Source: an uncultured Anaerolineae bacterium
GTDB lineage: Bacteria > Chloroflexota > Anaerolineae > Promineifilales > Promineifilaceae
Assembly (NCBI GenBank): GCA_905479495.1
Contig: CAJQMR010000003.1
Span: 248,001-312,000, forward strand
Direction: 5' to 3'
DNA: 64,000 nucleotides
Shown: positions 52,893 through 62,036 of the stretch, in pieces
How the letters are laid out: every line of letters starts with the position of its first letter
Position numbering within the stretch: position 1 is the first letter of the stretch
Notes under the pieces: model-generated
Told to the model about the DNA's origin: nothing
Database searches by the model: none
The model's input: only the letters and a program-made list of their open reading frames with translations
Program-made: the position numbers and the translations under genes

Positions 52893-53915
52893 TTAAGAGG
52901 AAGGCCCATTTGTTTTAAGATCAGCAAACACGACGATGCGCTGGGTATTGATGCGGTAGGGATAGCAGGAAACAAGCGTGGCGCTAGCGTAGTCAGTGGA
53001 TTGCATCACATCTACTTCGGTTGGCTCCACAATTTCAATTTTGGTGACGACGTATGTGTAGGCGCGCGCACCGGTAGAAACGGTAAATTCATCACCGGGG
53101 GAAAGCTCATCCAAATCGCGGAAAATTTCGCCGTAAATGTCATTGTGGGCAGCCAGAACCATGTTGCCCACTTCGCCGGGCAGCGCTGAGCCAGTATGGT
53201 GACCCACACCTCGTTTGAGCTGCTCCCAATCGTACACGCCGGGCACAATGGGGGCATTCACGCCAATAGCAGGAATTTGAATAATGCGAGCCTGCTCCGG
53301 GCCAGGGGTGGGCAGCGGTGGTGGCTTGTATGCCTGCATCGCTGGCAGCAAATGGGCCGGGATGTCACCCGATTCGACAGGCTCAGGGGAACGGCCTTCA
53401 ATGTACTGATGTCCCGTCGGCAAAACCACCAGATCAATCAGCGGTGCGGCCGTTGGCGTAGGCAAACTAAGCGCCACGGCCTGGGATTGCTGCACGTCGG
53501 ACAACTCCTGGTTTAGCTCGCGCTGGGTACCCCACAAATTGAGCAGCACTATCACCAGACCCACCACCGCCCCCACTTCCACCAAAAAGAGCAGACGGTT
53601 GAGCCAGGTACGGCCGTTTCCGTCTGTCTGCTTTGTTTCAACAGCAGGTAAATCAGCAGGTTCCGATTGCGGTTCATCTTCAAACTGAAGCTGATATTGC
53701 CGCAAGGCACCGCTGGGGGCAGCCTGAGGGCGCGGCAGCGCAGGCGGCTGCGGATTAGGCGGCAACACCCCAGCTACATCCACCACGCGGCCTTCTTCTT
53801 TGAGCCGCTGCAAGCGCTGGCGGCGCAGGGCGTGCTTTTTGCGGTAAAGCAGCTGCTCCAGTTCCTGAACGGAGAGATCGTCGGGGTGTGGCTGGTTGTT
53901 CATGGGCCCAATCAT
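52893..53915 (-). CDS. Class D/E-like sortase
   Basis: A 340-residue membrane-anchored transpeptidase. N-terminal about 110 residues are cytoplasmic and Arg/Pro-rich (RKKHALRRQRLQRLKEEGR). A membrane segment follows (LLFLVEVGAVVGLVIVLLNLW, about 112-132). The sortase barrel has the three catalytic residues: His in MVLAAHNDIYGE, Cys in TLVSCYPYRINTQR and Arg in the same motif. It attaches surface proteins to a cell-envelope acceptor. The first ATG has no ribosome site; a second in-frame ATG at 53903 (MNNQPHPDD) is equally possible. Other surface genes (GT39-like, LCP, PPC) surround it. No obvious LPXTG substrate is in the window. Confidence 0.88.
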   Translation of the reverse strand: MIGPMNNQPHPDDLSVQELEQLLYRKKHALRRQRLQRLKEEGRVVDVAGVLPPNPQPPALPRPQAAPSGALRQYQLQFEDEPQSEPADLPAVETKQTDGNGRTWLNRLLFLVEVGAVVGLVIVLLNLWGTQRELNQELSDVQQSQAVALSLPTPTAAPLIDLVVLPTGHQYIEGRSPEPVESGDIPAHLLPAMQAYKPPPLPTPGPEQARIIQIPAIGVNAPIVPGVYDWEQLKRGVGHHTGSALPGEVGNMVLAAHNDIYGEIFRDLDELSPGDEFTVSTGARAYTYVVTKIEIVEPTEVDVMQSTDYASATLVSCYPYRINTQRIVVFADLKTNGPSS

Positions 53916-53963
53916 ACGGAAAAAGTTACACTATGTAAAGTAATCGGCGATACGATCCGCTCG

Positions 53964-55958
53964 CTATTGGCTAACTTCTAAGGAAGGTACGGCCGTATAA
54001 TCCCCCACCACCTCTCCCTCCCCAGACAATACAGGCAGCCGATCCCCAGACAGCCGATCATAAATGCCCACAATGGCCTGGTAGCTGCCGGGCGGCGTGT
54101 CGGCGGGAATGGGGATCGGGTGAATCTGGGCTATCACGTCCCCCGCCTGCCAATCCCAGGAAGGTGCGTCCAGCGCATCACGCTGGGCAAAAGGCACGCC
54201 AGCCGCATCTAGCACCTGGGTGAACATGACCACATCCGTAGTGAAAGCAGGCGGCACAATTGGCCCCACCCGTTCTGGATCAGTGACGCGCCAGACGAGG
54301 AGCAATTCGGCCGTTTTGCCAGGAGCCACCGGATTGAGCCATTCAGCATGGTGCAGGGTAAGCGCGTTGTTGAAGTTGACAACAGTCGTTGCCTCCGCCC
54401 ACATCTGCAACTGCGCCGCATCCAGCCAAAAATCGGTGAAGCTAGGATCGAGATCATCAGGGCGCATCTGGACTGTTTGGCGCGGTGACAGCCATTGGGC
54501 AAACAGCGGGTGCGGCGGCGTGGAAGCGGGAATCATCGCCCGGCTGCTTTGGCCACCAGGAGCCACCAGTGCCCAGCGAGCATCTACCCAGCGCTTGCCC
54601 ACTTCATCACCCGTGAGCACCAAACTGATGGAGGGATCGTGCGCCGGACCAGGATAAACGGTAGAAAGCAAGACGGGGTCGTCGGATTGGTTGGCCACCA
54701 GGTAATCCAGCGAGGCCACCAGATTCACCTGGTAGGCGCTGCGCACGTCGGGGTCGTTGGCCCAGGTGATGAAGTAGTCGCTAACGCTGCGCCAACCAGC
54801 AAAGAGCAGCCAAACGGCGGCCACGGCAGCGGGTAGCCAGCGAGGGGCAGATTTAATTTGAGTTTTGAAGAATTGAATCGCCATCCCAAAGCCAATCGCT
54901 GGCAAAATAAACACCGGCACCAATGCCGCCAAATTGCGCGTGGTGTTGGCTGTCGGCCCGGTGATGAGCGAGGGCAGGATGCCTACGCCGAACCAGAGCA
55001 AGACAAAAATGTAAGACGGCCGTTTCCAGCGCCACAAACACACGCCTACTCCCAGTACAAAAAAGACGGCCGTTACCGCATCAAACACGGGCCGCCCAGG
55101 AATGTTGTAGGCCAAAAACTGGTCACCGTAGCCGGGCCAGACAAAAGCTAACAAGGCCGAACTCGCATTTTGCCAGACGGGCAGCAGATTGCCGCTGCGC
55201 AAATTTTCCAGCGGGGCGCCTAACATGCTGAGGCGGGTCAGCGCATACGGGTTGCGTTCCAGGTAGACAAAGAGTGGCGTCACCAGCACACCAGCCAAGA
55301 GCAGTCCGGCAAAAACAGGCTGCCAGCTTTTACGAAACAGGCGGCGCTTTTGCCAGGCCAGATAAAGCAAAAAGAGGGGAAAGAGTAGCCAGGCCACGCG
55401 CGCTGCCAAATAAATGTGCAGGGTGATGGCTACACAGACACCAAAGGCAGCGGCTAAAAGCCAGCGGCGGCGATTGGGAGCGATTTCCGTTTCTACTGCA
55501 TCCAAAAGCAGCCAGAAAAACCAGACGGCCGTTCCCATAAAAAAAGGCAGCATCCCCGCCCGCAGCGCTTCCCGGGCGGAGGCGAGGGGCCAAAAAGTGA
55601 TGCTGAGGAGAACGGCCGTAATCAGCGCCGTGGACTGATCAAAACGGCGGCGCACCCATAAAAAGCTCAGCCCAATGGTAAAAACGCTAAATAAAACATT
55701 AACAAATCGTAAGGCAAACAGCCACTGACCAAACAGCCACATGCTGCCCGCAACCGTGTAGCTATAGAGTGGCTCGCTGCCATAATTGAGAGGGAAAACA
55801 AATAGGAAAATGCCCTGCAAAATACCAATAGCCTCCCGTCCATGATTGGCCTCATCGTGCGTCAGTCCAGGGGGAATATCGGTCAACGCGTACAAACGCA
55901 GGCCAAAGGCCAGCAGCAAAATGAGCAAAACCGGGAGCCACTTTTGGTATCTTTTCAT
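53964..55958 (-). CDS. Polytopic glycosyltransferase, GT39/ArnT-like
   Basis: A membrane protein of about 664 residues. I prefer ATG 55958 (MKRYQKWLPVLLILLLAFG) since it begins the first membrane segment; the frame extends 45 codons upstream with an unlikely leader. The motif LTDIPPGLTHDEANHGREA near 26 carries the Asp-Glu pair of dolichyl/undecaprenyl-phosphate mannosyltransferase-type GT-C enzymes. About eleven hydrophobic segments follow to about residue 430. The last 200 residues are a soluble beta-rich domain outside the membrane (VLLSTVYPGPAHD, LTLHHAEWLNPVAPGKTAELLLVWRVTD). It probably glycosylates a surface protein or lipid. Four ACGGCCGT sites fall inside it. Confidence 0.82.
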   Translation of the reverse strand: MKRYQKWLPVLLILLLAFGLRLYALTDIPPGLTHDEANHGREAIGILQGIFLFVFPLNYGSEPLYSYTVAGSMWLFGQWLFALRFVNVLFSVFTIGLSFLWVRRRFDQSTALITAVLLSITFWPLASAREALRAGMLPFFMGTAVWFFWLLLDAVETEIAPNRRRWLLAAAFGVCVAITLHIYLAARVAWLLFPLFLLYLAWQKRRLFRKSWQPVFAGLLLAGVLVTPLFVYLERNPYALTRLSMLGAPLENLRSGNLLPVWQNASSALLAFVWPGYGDQFLAYNIPGRPVFDAVTAVFFVLGVGVCLWRWKRPSYIFVLLWFGVGILPSLITGPTANTTRNLAALVPVFILPAIGFGMAIQFFKTQIKSAPRWLPAAVAAVWLLFAGWRSVSDYFITWANDPDVRSAYQVNLVASLDYLVANQSDDPVLLSTVYPGPAHDPSISLVLTGDEVGKRWVDARWALVAPGGQSSRAMIPASTPPHPLFAQWLSPRQTVQMRPDDLDPSFTDFWLDAAQLQMWAEATTVVNFNNALTLHHAEWLNPVAPGKTAELLLVWRVTDPERVGPIVPPAFTTDVVMFTQVLDAAGVPFAQRDALDAPSWDWQAGDVIAQIHPIPIPADTPPGSYQAIVGIYDRLSGDRLPVLSGEGEVVGDYTAVPSLEVSQ

Positions 55959-56031
55959 CACAAGAGGCGCATTATAGAGTAGCCCTATAGGCACGTCAAC
56001 GGAGCAGCAATGCGGACCCCATAAACAATTT

Positions 56032-56062
56032 TTGACGTCGCCTGATGGTTTTATGTTATAAT
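56032..56062 (+). promoter_or_regulatory. Promoter of the LCP gene
   Basis: TTGACG (56032-56037) and a perfect TATAAT (56057-56062) are separated by 19 bases, slightly long. It lies 38 bases upstream of the LCP start. Confidence 0.6.
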
Positions 56063-56099
56063 CGCCTACGCCATTCCGGCATGGAACGCGCAAAAAGAT

Positions 56100-57539
56100 A
56101 TGAAATCCAATTCATCTCGTCGTAACCCGCCTCGGGTCCGTTTACCGCTTTGGGCCGTATCGCTCCTGGGGTTGGGCATCCTTATTTTGCTCATTGGCAG
56201 TTCGGTTTGGCTGTACCAAACAGTTCAGGCAACCGTTTCCTCCTTGGAAGTGATTAACCCTGATTTTGCCAATCCGGGCAGCAGCAGCGAATCTGCTCAG
56301 GAGCTACCGGCTCCTAGCAGTGATGTTGAACCTATCCAGAATAACAACAACTCAAACCCCATTTTATCCACAGATGCCTTTCACCGTTGGGAAGGCAAAA
56401 ACCGTGTTTCCATTTTGATGATGGGCATCGATCAACGATGTGAAGAAGATGGCCCCACGCATACAGACAGCATGATGGTATTGACCATCGATCCCGTGGG
56501 TTTGTCTGCGGCCGTTTTGTCTTTACCGCGCGATTTGTGGGTAGAAATTCCTGACTTTGGTGTAGACCGCATTAATCAAGCCAATTATTATGGCGAAATT
56601 TATGAATATCCTGGTGGTGGGCAGGCATTGGCTGTCCAAACTGTTGAGACACTGTTAGGGGTACCGATTGATTATTATGTCGCCGTTAATTTTGATGCAT
56701 TTGTAGAGGTGGTTGATCTGATTGGGGGCATTGACATTGATGTACCCGAAGCGATTGACGACCCAGATTACCCCGACCGGTGCTATGGTTATGATCCTCT
56801 TTTTATTGAAGCAGGCGAACAACATTTAAATGGTGAAGCAGCGCTAAAGTATGCGCGTACGCGGGCCACGTTTGGAGGCGATGTCGATCGGGCTGCACGT
56901 CAGCAGGCCGTCATTTTGGCGGTGCGCCAGCAGGTGCTCGACTTGGGCAACCTGCCACAATTACTGGCCCAGGCGCCTCAGCTGTGGCAAACGTCGCAAG
57001 AAAACGTACGCACCAATATGACGCTGGATGAGGCAATTCAGTTAGCCTTGTTGGCTCAAGATATTCCGCGTGACAGTATTCGTACGGCCGTTCTCGATTA
57101 TAACTATGTGTATAACGAGACAACGCCAGACGGCCGTCAGGTATTGGTTCCCGTACGCGAAAATATCCGGCAGCTTAGAGACCAGTTGTTCGCCCCTCCG
57201 GCTATTCCCACGCCGGTTATTGAAAACCTTCCTGCGCTGATGGCAGCCGAACAGGCTCGCGTTGCCGTGCTCAATGGCACGGCCGAATTTGGTCTGGCCT
57301 CCTCCACGCAGGAATATTTACAATCTTTTGGCATTAACGTAACCGAAATTGGTAATGCCGACGCCTCCACCTACCTCACCTCCCAGATTATCACCTATGG
57401 ATCATACCCCAACACCAGCCGCTACCTCACCCAGTTGATGCACGTACCACCGCTCAACGTCAGCAGCGGCAACAATCCCGACGGCGACTACGATATCTTG
57501 ATCATCATCGGCAACGATTGGAGAGTGCCAAGCTCATAA
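56100..57539 (+). CDS. LytR-CpsA-Psr family envelope glycopolymer transferase
   Basis: A 479-residue protein with a single N-terminal membrane anchor (WAVSLLGLGILILLIGSSVWLY, about 19-40) and an external LCP domain. LCP marks: VSILMMGIDQRCEEDGPTHTDSMMVLTID (Asp and Arg), SLPRDLWVEIP, VNFDAFVEVVDLIGGIDIDVPEAIDD and GEAALKYARTRATFGGDVDRAARQQ (catalytic Arg region). The C-terminal LytR_C-like domain (about 385-479, ARVAVLNGTAEFGLASSTQEYLQ) is present. These enzymes transfer lipid-linked glycopolymers to the cell wall. It is divergent from the GT39-like gene, suggesting a shared envelope role. Confidence 0.93.
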   Translation: MKSNSSRRNPPRVRLPLWAVSLLGLGILILLIGSSVWLYQTVQATVSSLEVINPDFANPGSSSESAQELPAPSSDVEPIQNNNNSNPILSTDAFHRWEGKNRVSILMMGIDQRCEEDGPTHTDSMMVLTIDPVGLSAAVLSLPRDLWVEIPDFGVDRINQANYYGEIYEYPGGGQALAVQTVETLLGVPIDYYVAVNFDAFVEVVDLIGGIDIDVPEAIDDPDYPDRCYGYDPLFIEAGEQHLNGEAALKYARTRATFGGDVDRAARQQAVILAVRQQVLDLGNLPQLLAQAPQLWQTSQENVRTNMTLDEAIQLALLAQDIPRDSIRTAVLDYNYVYNETTPDGRQVLVPVRENIRQLRDQLFAPPAIPTPVIENLPALMAAEQARVAVLNGTAEFGLASSTQEYLQSFGINVTEIGNADASTYLTSQIITYGSYPNTSRYLTQLMHVPPLNVSSGNNPDGDYDILIIIGNDWRVPSS

Positions 57540-57546
57540 GAAAGTC

Positions 57547-57570
57547 TCAGGCAGCTATTAGGCTGCCTGA
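57547..57570 (+). terminator. Hairpin after the LCP gene
   Basis: TCAGGCAGC and GCTGCCTGA form a perfect nine-base stem with a six-base loop, eight bases after the stop. The following TTGGTCTTTC is only weakly T-rich. Confidence 0.7.
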
Positions 57571-57644
57571 TTGGTCTTTCTCTTTCCAATTACCAGGCCG
57601 TTCCTTTGGCGACTATGGGCTTGTTAAATGCTGTACCCACTTGG

Positions 57645-57688
57645 TGCAGCAATGCAAGCCAACCGTGGTTTTGCCTTGCATTGCTGCA
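57645..57688. repeat. Perfect 14-base inverted repeat upstream of the PPC lipoprotein
   Basis: TGCAGCAATGCAAG (57645-57658) and CTTGCATTGCTGCA (57675-57688), loop 16 bases. It lies 20 bases before the ribosome site and could shape the leader RNA of the next gene. Confidence 0.85.
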
Positions 57689-57721
57689 CATCATTAAGAG
57701 GAGAGAACAGGAGGAGTGTTC

Positions 57722-59866
57722 ATGCCAAAAACCAACTGGTCTTGCTTATTCATTGGTTTGGTCATTGTTACCATTGTGGCCTGTAAACCAGTGAGTGAAG
57801 ATGATCGGGAACTACCCACTGCAGAAGCGCCCCCTGTCTCAACGGACGTTCCCCTTGAGGCCAACGCCAATCAGGCGGCGACTTTACCCATTCCCACAAA
57901 ATCGGCAGCCACCAGCCCCCCGCCACTGGCCCCTAGTCCTGTGCCTACCAGCCCAGCCTTTGCCGGGTGGCAACAAATTGGGAATCCAGCCACGGGGTTG
58001 CAACTGCTGGCCCCACCGGCCTGGATCAATCTTTCAGGTGAAGTGGATACGGCCGTAACCGCCAACGAACTCGGCATCACCGTCATGCTTCTGGCTAACT
58101 CAGAACGCACCGGCAACAGCCTGCTAGGCAGCAAAGCCATCGGCGACGGGGCCTACGTCGCTGGCCTCATCGCGCACTTGGACCTGCCCCCCAACGCACC
58201 ACAGGCAACCCTCAACCGGCTGGCCAGAGATCTCAGCACCGATGCCGAACGCACCCCCATCACCGAAGCATCTCCCGTAAGTGCTTCAGTTGGCACTGGC
58301 GGGCTTGTCACCGGCTCCTTCATAGATCTAGAAGGTGCGCCCCTGCTCTTTAACGCCAACGGCAACGATATGCGTACCCGGATTTATCTCTTCACCACCA
58401 CCCTGGCTGGCACCATCAGCCAGCAAACGCAGGCTCTATTTATTATGAGCGCCGCCGCCGAGCAGTGGCCCCAGTACCTGGAAACATTCGAAAAGATGGC
58501 CAGCAGCATCGTCTTGCACAACATCTATGCCGACATCGTGATTCAGGATGGTTCAGCCAACGTGCTGGGCAGCCTGGGCCAGCAAGATTTGGTCAACGGC
58601 AATCTAGAAGCCAACGTGAAGGATGTCTGGACATTTAGTCTGCCCGGCCCACGTTATGCCAATCTCACCCTCAGCCCAGATAACAAAGATATTGATCTCA
58701 TTCTGACATTGATTAGCCCTACTGGCCAAACCGTCACTCGCATTGATAACGGCTATGCGGGAGACACCGAAATCGTGATTGATAATTTGCTGCAGGACAG
58801 CGGCCTGTACGTGGCAGAAGTAAGTGAATTTTTTGGGGATGGTGGCCGGTACACCCTAAGTTTGGTGCTCACAGAAGAACCACTTTTTGGTGGCGGCGGC
58901 CGTCTTGCTGCGGGACAAACAATTCAAAGCAATTTGACTCGCGGGGCACAACACGTCTGGACATTCTCTGGCGATGCGGGCGAGCTGGTGAGTATTGTTC
59001 TCACACCAGACAATCAATTTGATGCCATTCTGGATATTTATGGCCCCGATGGCAGCCGCCTGGCAGCCCTGGACGAAGGCTTCAGCGGCGATGCGGAGGT
59101 GGTTGCCGGGTTGGAGTTGCCGCTCACAGGTGAATATTCTATTTTGGTGCGCAGCTTTGCCGGAGAAGGGGGTAGTTACTCACTTTCGCTGGATGAAGGC
59201 GGTGAAAATACAACCAATTTTTATGATGCAGGGGATCTCGTTTTTGGCCAGACAGCTCAGGAAACGCTACGTGAAAACGAAGCCCACGCCTGGTTTTTTA
59301 CAGGCAAAGCCGGTGATGAACTGTTCATCACCGTGACGCCTCTTACCAATAACCTGGACCTGGACATCTGGCTGCTGGATGACAATATAAACCGGTTGGC
59401 AGAACAAGATGCTCTCCTGACTGGTGAGCCAGAAATGATCGAATTCGCTCTGCCAGCAGATGGCCAATACCTTATTTTGGTGCGTGACTTTTTTGGCGAA
59501 TCGGGCCGATATGAAATTTCGCTGCGGGCAAATGAGGTCGCGGCACCAGATGTTGCCGGCACCATCAATTACGGAGCCACAGAATCCGGCATATTGCAGG
59601 CAAATCAGACGGTTGTTTGGTATTTTGAAGCCGAAGATGGCGATGTCATCGATATTGAGCTGGTTCCAGAAAGCAATGATTCGGACTTACTATTTATTGT
59701 GTATGATCCGGCAGGAAACCAGATTTGGTCGGTTGATGCCGCGCAAGCGGGCGAACCTGAACAAGTGCTAGATTATCCAGTTATGAGCGAAGGGCGTTGG
59801 AGCATTGTGGTGAAGGAGTTCTTTGGCGAAAGCGCCAGTTACACGTTAACGCTCGATGAAGAGTAA
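57722..59866 (+). CDS. Lipoprotein with tandem PPC-like domains
   Basis: A 714-residue exported lipoprotein. Start at ATG 57722 with AGGAGG at good spacing; a GTG six bases upstream is rejected. Lipobox VTIVACKP near residue 22, then a Pro/Thr/Ala linker (about 30-80). Residues about 82-260 form a domain with GWQQIGNPATGLQLLAPPAW. From about 275 to the end there are at least four PPC (bacterial pre-peptidase C-terminal) units, each with VWTFSG-like, D.DLDI..., GEPE... and YLILVRDFFGESGRYEISL phrases. PPC domains usually sit on secreted peptidases; here they stand alone, so a binding or structural surface role is likely. Only one ACGGCCGT site occurs. Confidence 0.85.
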   Translation: MPKTNWSCLFIGLVIVTIVACKPVSEDDRELPTAEAPPVSTDVPLEANANQAATLPIPTKSAATSPPPLAPSPVPTSPAFAGWQQIGNPATGLQLLAPPAWINLSGEVDTAVTANELGITVMLLANSERTGNSLLGSKAIGDGAYVAGLIAHLDLPPNAPQATLNRLARDLSTDAERTPITEASPVSASVGTGGLVTGSFIDLEGAPLLFNANGNDMRTRIYLFTTTLAGTISQQTQALFIMSAAAEQWPQYLETFEKMASSIVLHNIYADIVIQDGSANVLGSLGQQDLVNGNLEANVKDVWTFSLPGPRYANLTLSPDNKDIDLILTLISPTGQTVTRIDNGYAGDTEIVIDNLLQDSGLYVAEVSEFFGDGGRYTLSLVLTEEPLFGGGGRLAAGQTIQSNLTRGAQHVWTFSGDAGELVSIVLTPDNQFDAILDIYGPDGSRLAALDEGFSGDAEVVAGLELPLTGEYSILVRSFAGEGGSYSLSLDEGGENTTNFYDAGDLVFGQTAQETLRENEAHAWFFTGKAGDELFITVTPLTNNLDLDIWLLDDNINRLAEQDALLTGEPEMIEFALPADGQYLILVRDFFGESGRYEISLRANEVAAPDVAGTINYGATESGILQANQTVVWYFEAEDGDVIDIELVPESNDSDLLFIVYDPAGNQIWSVDAAQAGEPEQVLDYPVMSEGRWSIVVKEFFGESASYTLTLDEE

Positions 59867-59876
59867 GATTATTCTC

Positions 59877-59942
59877 ATTCCCCGGAAACTACATTCCAAG
59901 ACATGCTCTTATCTATTCAAAACTAAAAGTTTCCGGGGGAAT
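59877..59942. repeat. CCCCGGAAAC inverted repeat, copy 3
   Basis: ATTCCCCGGAAACT (59877-59890) and AGTTTCCGGGGGAAT (59928-59942), loop 37 bases. Arms nearly equal to 41029-41080 and 42820-42871. It lies between two convergent genes and may also terminate transcription. Confidence 0.9.
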
Positions 59943-59953
59943 TCTTCTTGAAA

Positions 59954-60793
59954 TTAATGGTTCTGGACAAAGTTTAATTGCAGCAGGTTTTCATTACAGG
60001 TGGTGTGGGTTTGCACGCGATAAACTTGGGAGACGGCCGTTCCATTTGGCGACTCTAGCTGAACGTTGTAATCGCGCATGACTGGTGAATCAAAAACAAA
60101 CTGCTCCCAACCAGACGGGCCATAATCGGGCGCGCTGCCCACGATAACCCGCTCATCAATGGCACTGCCCCACACATGCACCCGGTAGCTGCCCACTGGC
60201 ACCGGATTTCGCTCCAGGTCCAACACCTCACCGGCTAAACCCAACCAGCCACAGCCCGCATTGTTGGCATGATTTTGCAGATAAAACGGACTGTTATCCG
60301 TCTTGGTGAAAGGATATGCGGATCGAGTGGCGGTTGGCGTGGAGGTAGGGCCAGGCGGTGTCACCGTAGGAGTATTGGTACTCGTGGGCGTGTACGTTGG
60401 CGTCGGCGTCTTTGTCGGAAATGTGGGCAAGGGCGATGGCGTTACTGAAGGCTTTAGGGTACTTAGGGGCAGCGGCGTTGCCGAGGCTTGCCGGGGAGGC
60501 GGTGTCCAGGTTGGCGCCAACGGCGGTTCTGTGGCCGTTGGCGTAGATGAAGGGAGTTCAATTGCAGCCACCAACGTCGGTAAATCTTCATCCGGCATGA
60601 GGGCAGCAGGAACAGCCAACGTGGGCAACTCGTACGCTTTTTGCAAAAAGGTTGGTTCTGGTAACCGCTCTGGGGCAACAAAATAGAGTACAACCAAGGC
60701 GACAATGCCAATAGAAGCCAGTAGCAACAAAGCTGCTAAAAAGCTCATGAACCTGCCTGCACATCCGGTTTTTTTTCTGCGTCTGGGTGCCAT
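59954..60793 (-). CDS. Membrane-anchored surface protein with Thr/Pro stalk
   Basis: A 279-residue protein: basic N-terminus (MAPRRRKKTG), one membrane segment (about 15-40, FMSFLAALLLLASIGIVALV), a Pro/Thr/Ser-rich stalk (about 75-165, with TPTPTYTPTSTNTPT-like runs), and a compact C-terminal domain (about 170-279) with WLGLAGEVLDLERNPVPVGSYRVHVWG and two Cys pairs. The end domain resembles a small beta-sandwich, possibly a carboxypeptidase-regulatory-like fold; this is inference. It lies 17 bases after the PpiC foldase stop in the same direction, so they are cotranscribed. Confidence 0.75.
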   Translation of the reverse strand: MAPRRRKKTGCAGRFMSFLAALLLLASIGIVALVVLYFVAPERLPEPTFLQKAYELPTLAVPAALMPDEDLPTLVAAIELPSSTPTATEPPLAPTWTPPPRQASATPLPLSTLKPSVTPSPLPTFPTKTPTPTYTPTSTNTPTVTPPGPTSTPTATRSAYPFTKTDNSPFYLQNHANNAGCGWLGLAGEVLDLERNPVPVGSYRVHVWGSAIDERVIVGSAPDYGPSGWEQFVFDSPVMRDYNVQLESPNGTAVSQVYRVQTHTTCNENLLQLNFVQNH

Positions 60794-60810
60794 CTCTGCC
60801 TAATCTTTTT

Positions 60811-61794
60811 TTACGAGCCGCTTCCCACATCTACCAGGCGCTCGATGTTGGCCGATTGCCACAGCTCATCCAGCCAGGTTTCAAAGGCTTGTTGCAACAA
60901 AATAGACCGCACGCCATCGTCTAACGGCCGTTCCTGGTCTCGTTCGATCAGCTGCACAATGTAATAAACTGGGTTGCCTTCGCGATTGACGGCCATAATG
61001 ACCTCACTAACCTGGCCCGGCTCTGTGAGGGCAAAGGCAGCGGCATCCACCTCTGGCACCAGCAGCGTTCCCGCAGCAAAAAAGCCCAAATCACCCCCAT
61101 TCTCCCCCGTGATGCGATCCAATGAATGAAGTTGGGCCAGCGTGGCAAAATCATCCCCATTTTGAATCTGAGCCAGCAGCGTGTTGGCCAGATTAAGATC
61201 ATCCACCTGAATGTAACGGGCGTGGACCTGCTCCACAGAAAAAGGCACATCGGCGGTAACGGCCGTTACCATCTGCTCCTGAATCAAACCATCGGATACG
61301 GCTGTGCGAAACTCTTCTTCACTATATCGATTGGTATCCAGCCAGGCAGTAAAATTATCTGCGCCACCGGCCACCGCTTGCAAGTCAGCCAATTCCTGAT
61401 CGATCATGGCATCCGTTATGACCACGCCTTGGGCCGCAGCCGCCTGACGGATCAACAGTTGCTCAATCAGCGCGTCCAGCACAATACGGCCGTAATCCTC
61501 ACCACCAGCCGGATTGCCCAACTCAGCTTGGGCTTGTTGGTAACGGGCCAGTTCCACCTCAAACGCAGCCAGAAACAGCGGTTCGCCATTTACTTTGGCA
61601 GCTAAGGGAGCTTCAGGCGTTGGGGGAGCGGCCGTTTCCGTCGGCAGCACAATGGGATCCTCACTCACTACCGGCGGCGCAAGCCCATCATCAGTCTGGC
61701 TAATGGCGGGGGCCACCGTCGGCAGTGGTTCTTCCTCACCGCAAGCCATAAGCAGCAAAGGGAGGCATAATAAAAAAAGAATTGTTCGTCGCAT
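60811..61794 (-). CDS. PpiC/SurA-type peptidyl-prolyl isomerase lipoprotein
   Basis: A 327-residue foldase. Start at ATG 61794 (MRRTILFLLCLPLLLMACGEE) with lipobox LMACGE near 18; the frame extends four codons upstream from a TTG. After a Pro/Thr/Ala linker, about 70-190 is a SurA/trigger-like chaperone region (VNGEPLFLAAFEVELARYQQ, LIEQLLIRQAAAAQGVVIT). About 195-300 is the parvulin domain (VHARYIQVDDLNLANTLLAQI, GENGGDLGFFAAGTLLVPEVDAAAF). It helps fold exported proteins outside the membrane, fitting the many secreted proteins nearby. The isomerase active site looks complete enough by pattern but was not checked in structure. Confidence 0.87.
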   Translation of the reverse strand: MRRTILFLLCLPLLLMACGEEEPLPTVAPAISQTDDGLAPPVVSEDPIVLPTETAAPPTPEAPLAAKVNGEPLFLAAFEVELARYQQAQAELGNPAGGEDYGRIVLDALIEQLLIRQAAAAQGVVITDAMIDQELADLQAVAGGADNFTAWLDTNRYSEEEFRTAVSDGLIQEQMVTAVTADVPFSVEQVHARYIQVDDLNLANTLLAQIQNGDDFATLAQLHSLDRITGENGGDLGFFAAGTLLVPEVDAAAFALTEPGQVSEVIMAVNREGNPVYYIVQLIERDQERPLDDGVRSILLQQAFETWLDELWQSANIERLVDVGSGS

Positions 61795-61971
61795 ACAGAG
61801 TTCCAAAATAGAGATTCAGAGCTTTTACCTATGGGTAGGCCCAAACCCTGAAAACAGTTTACTTAATATTACAGAAGCCAGTGGCGATTATACCCAGCCG
61901 CCAAAGGTTGCCAAACCTGCTGGCCGCTCACAAACCACATTCTCACTGAAATTTCACCCCCTGAAAGTCAA

Positions 61972-62002
61972 CAAAAAATGCGCTGCCCGGCAGACAGCGC
62001 AT
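61972..62002 (-). terminator. Rho-independent terminator of the CBM48 gene
   Basis: Read on the minus strand, ATGCGCTG and CAGCGCAT form a perfect eight-base stem with a nine-base GC-rich loop, followed by six T. It lies 35 bases after the gene. Confidence 0.9.
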
Positions 62003-62036
62003 CTTATTTTCTTTTTCAGGTTTTACGGACAACAAA

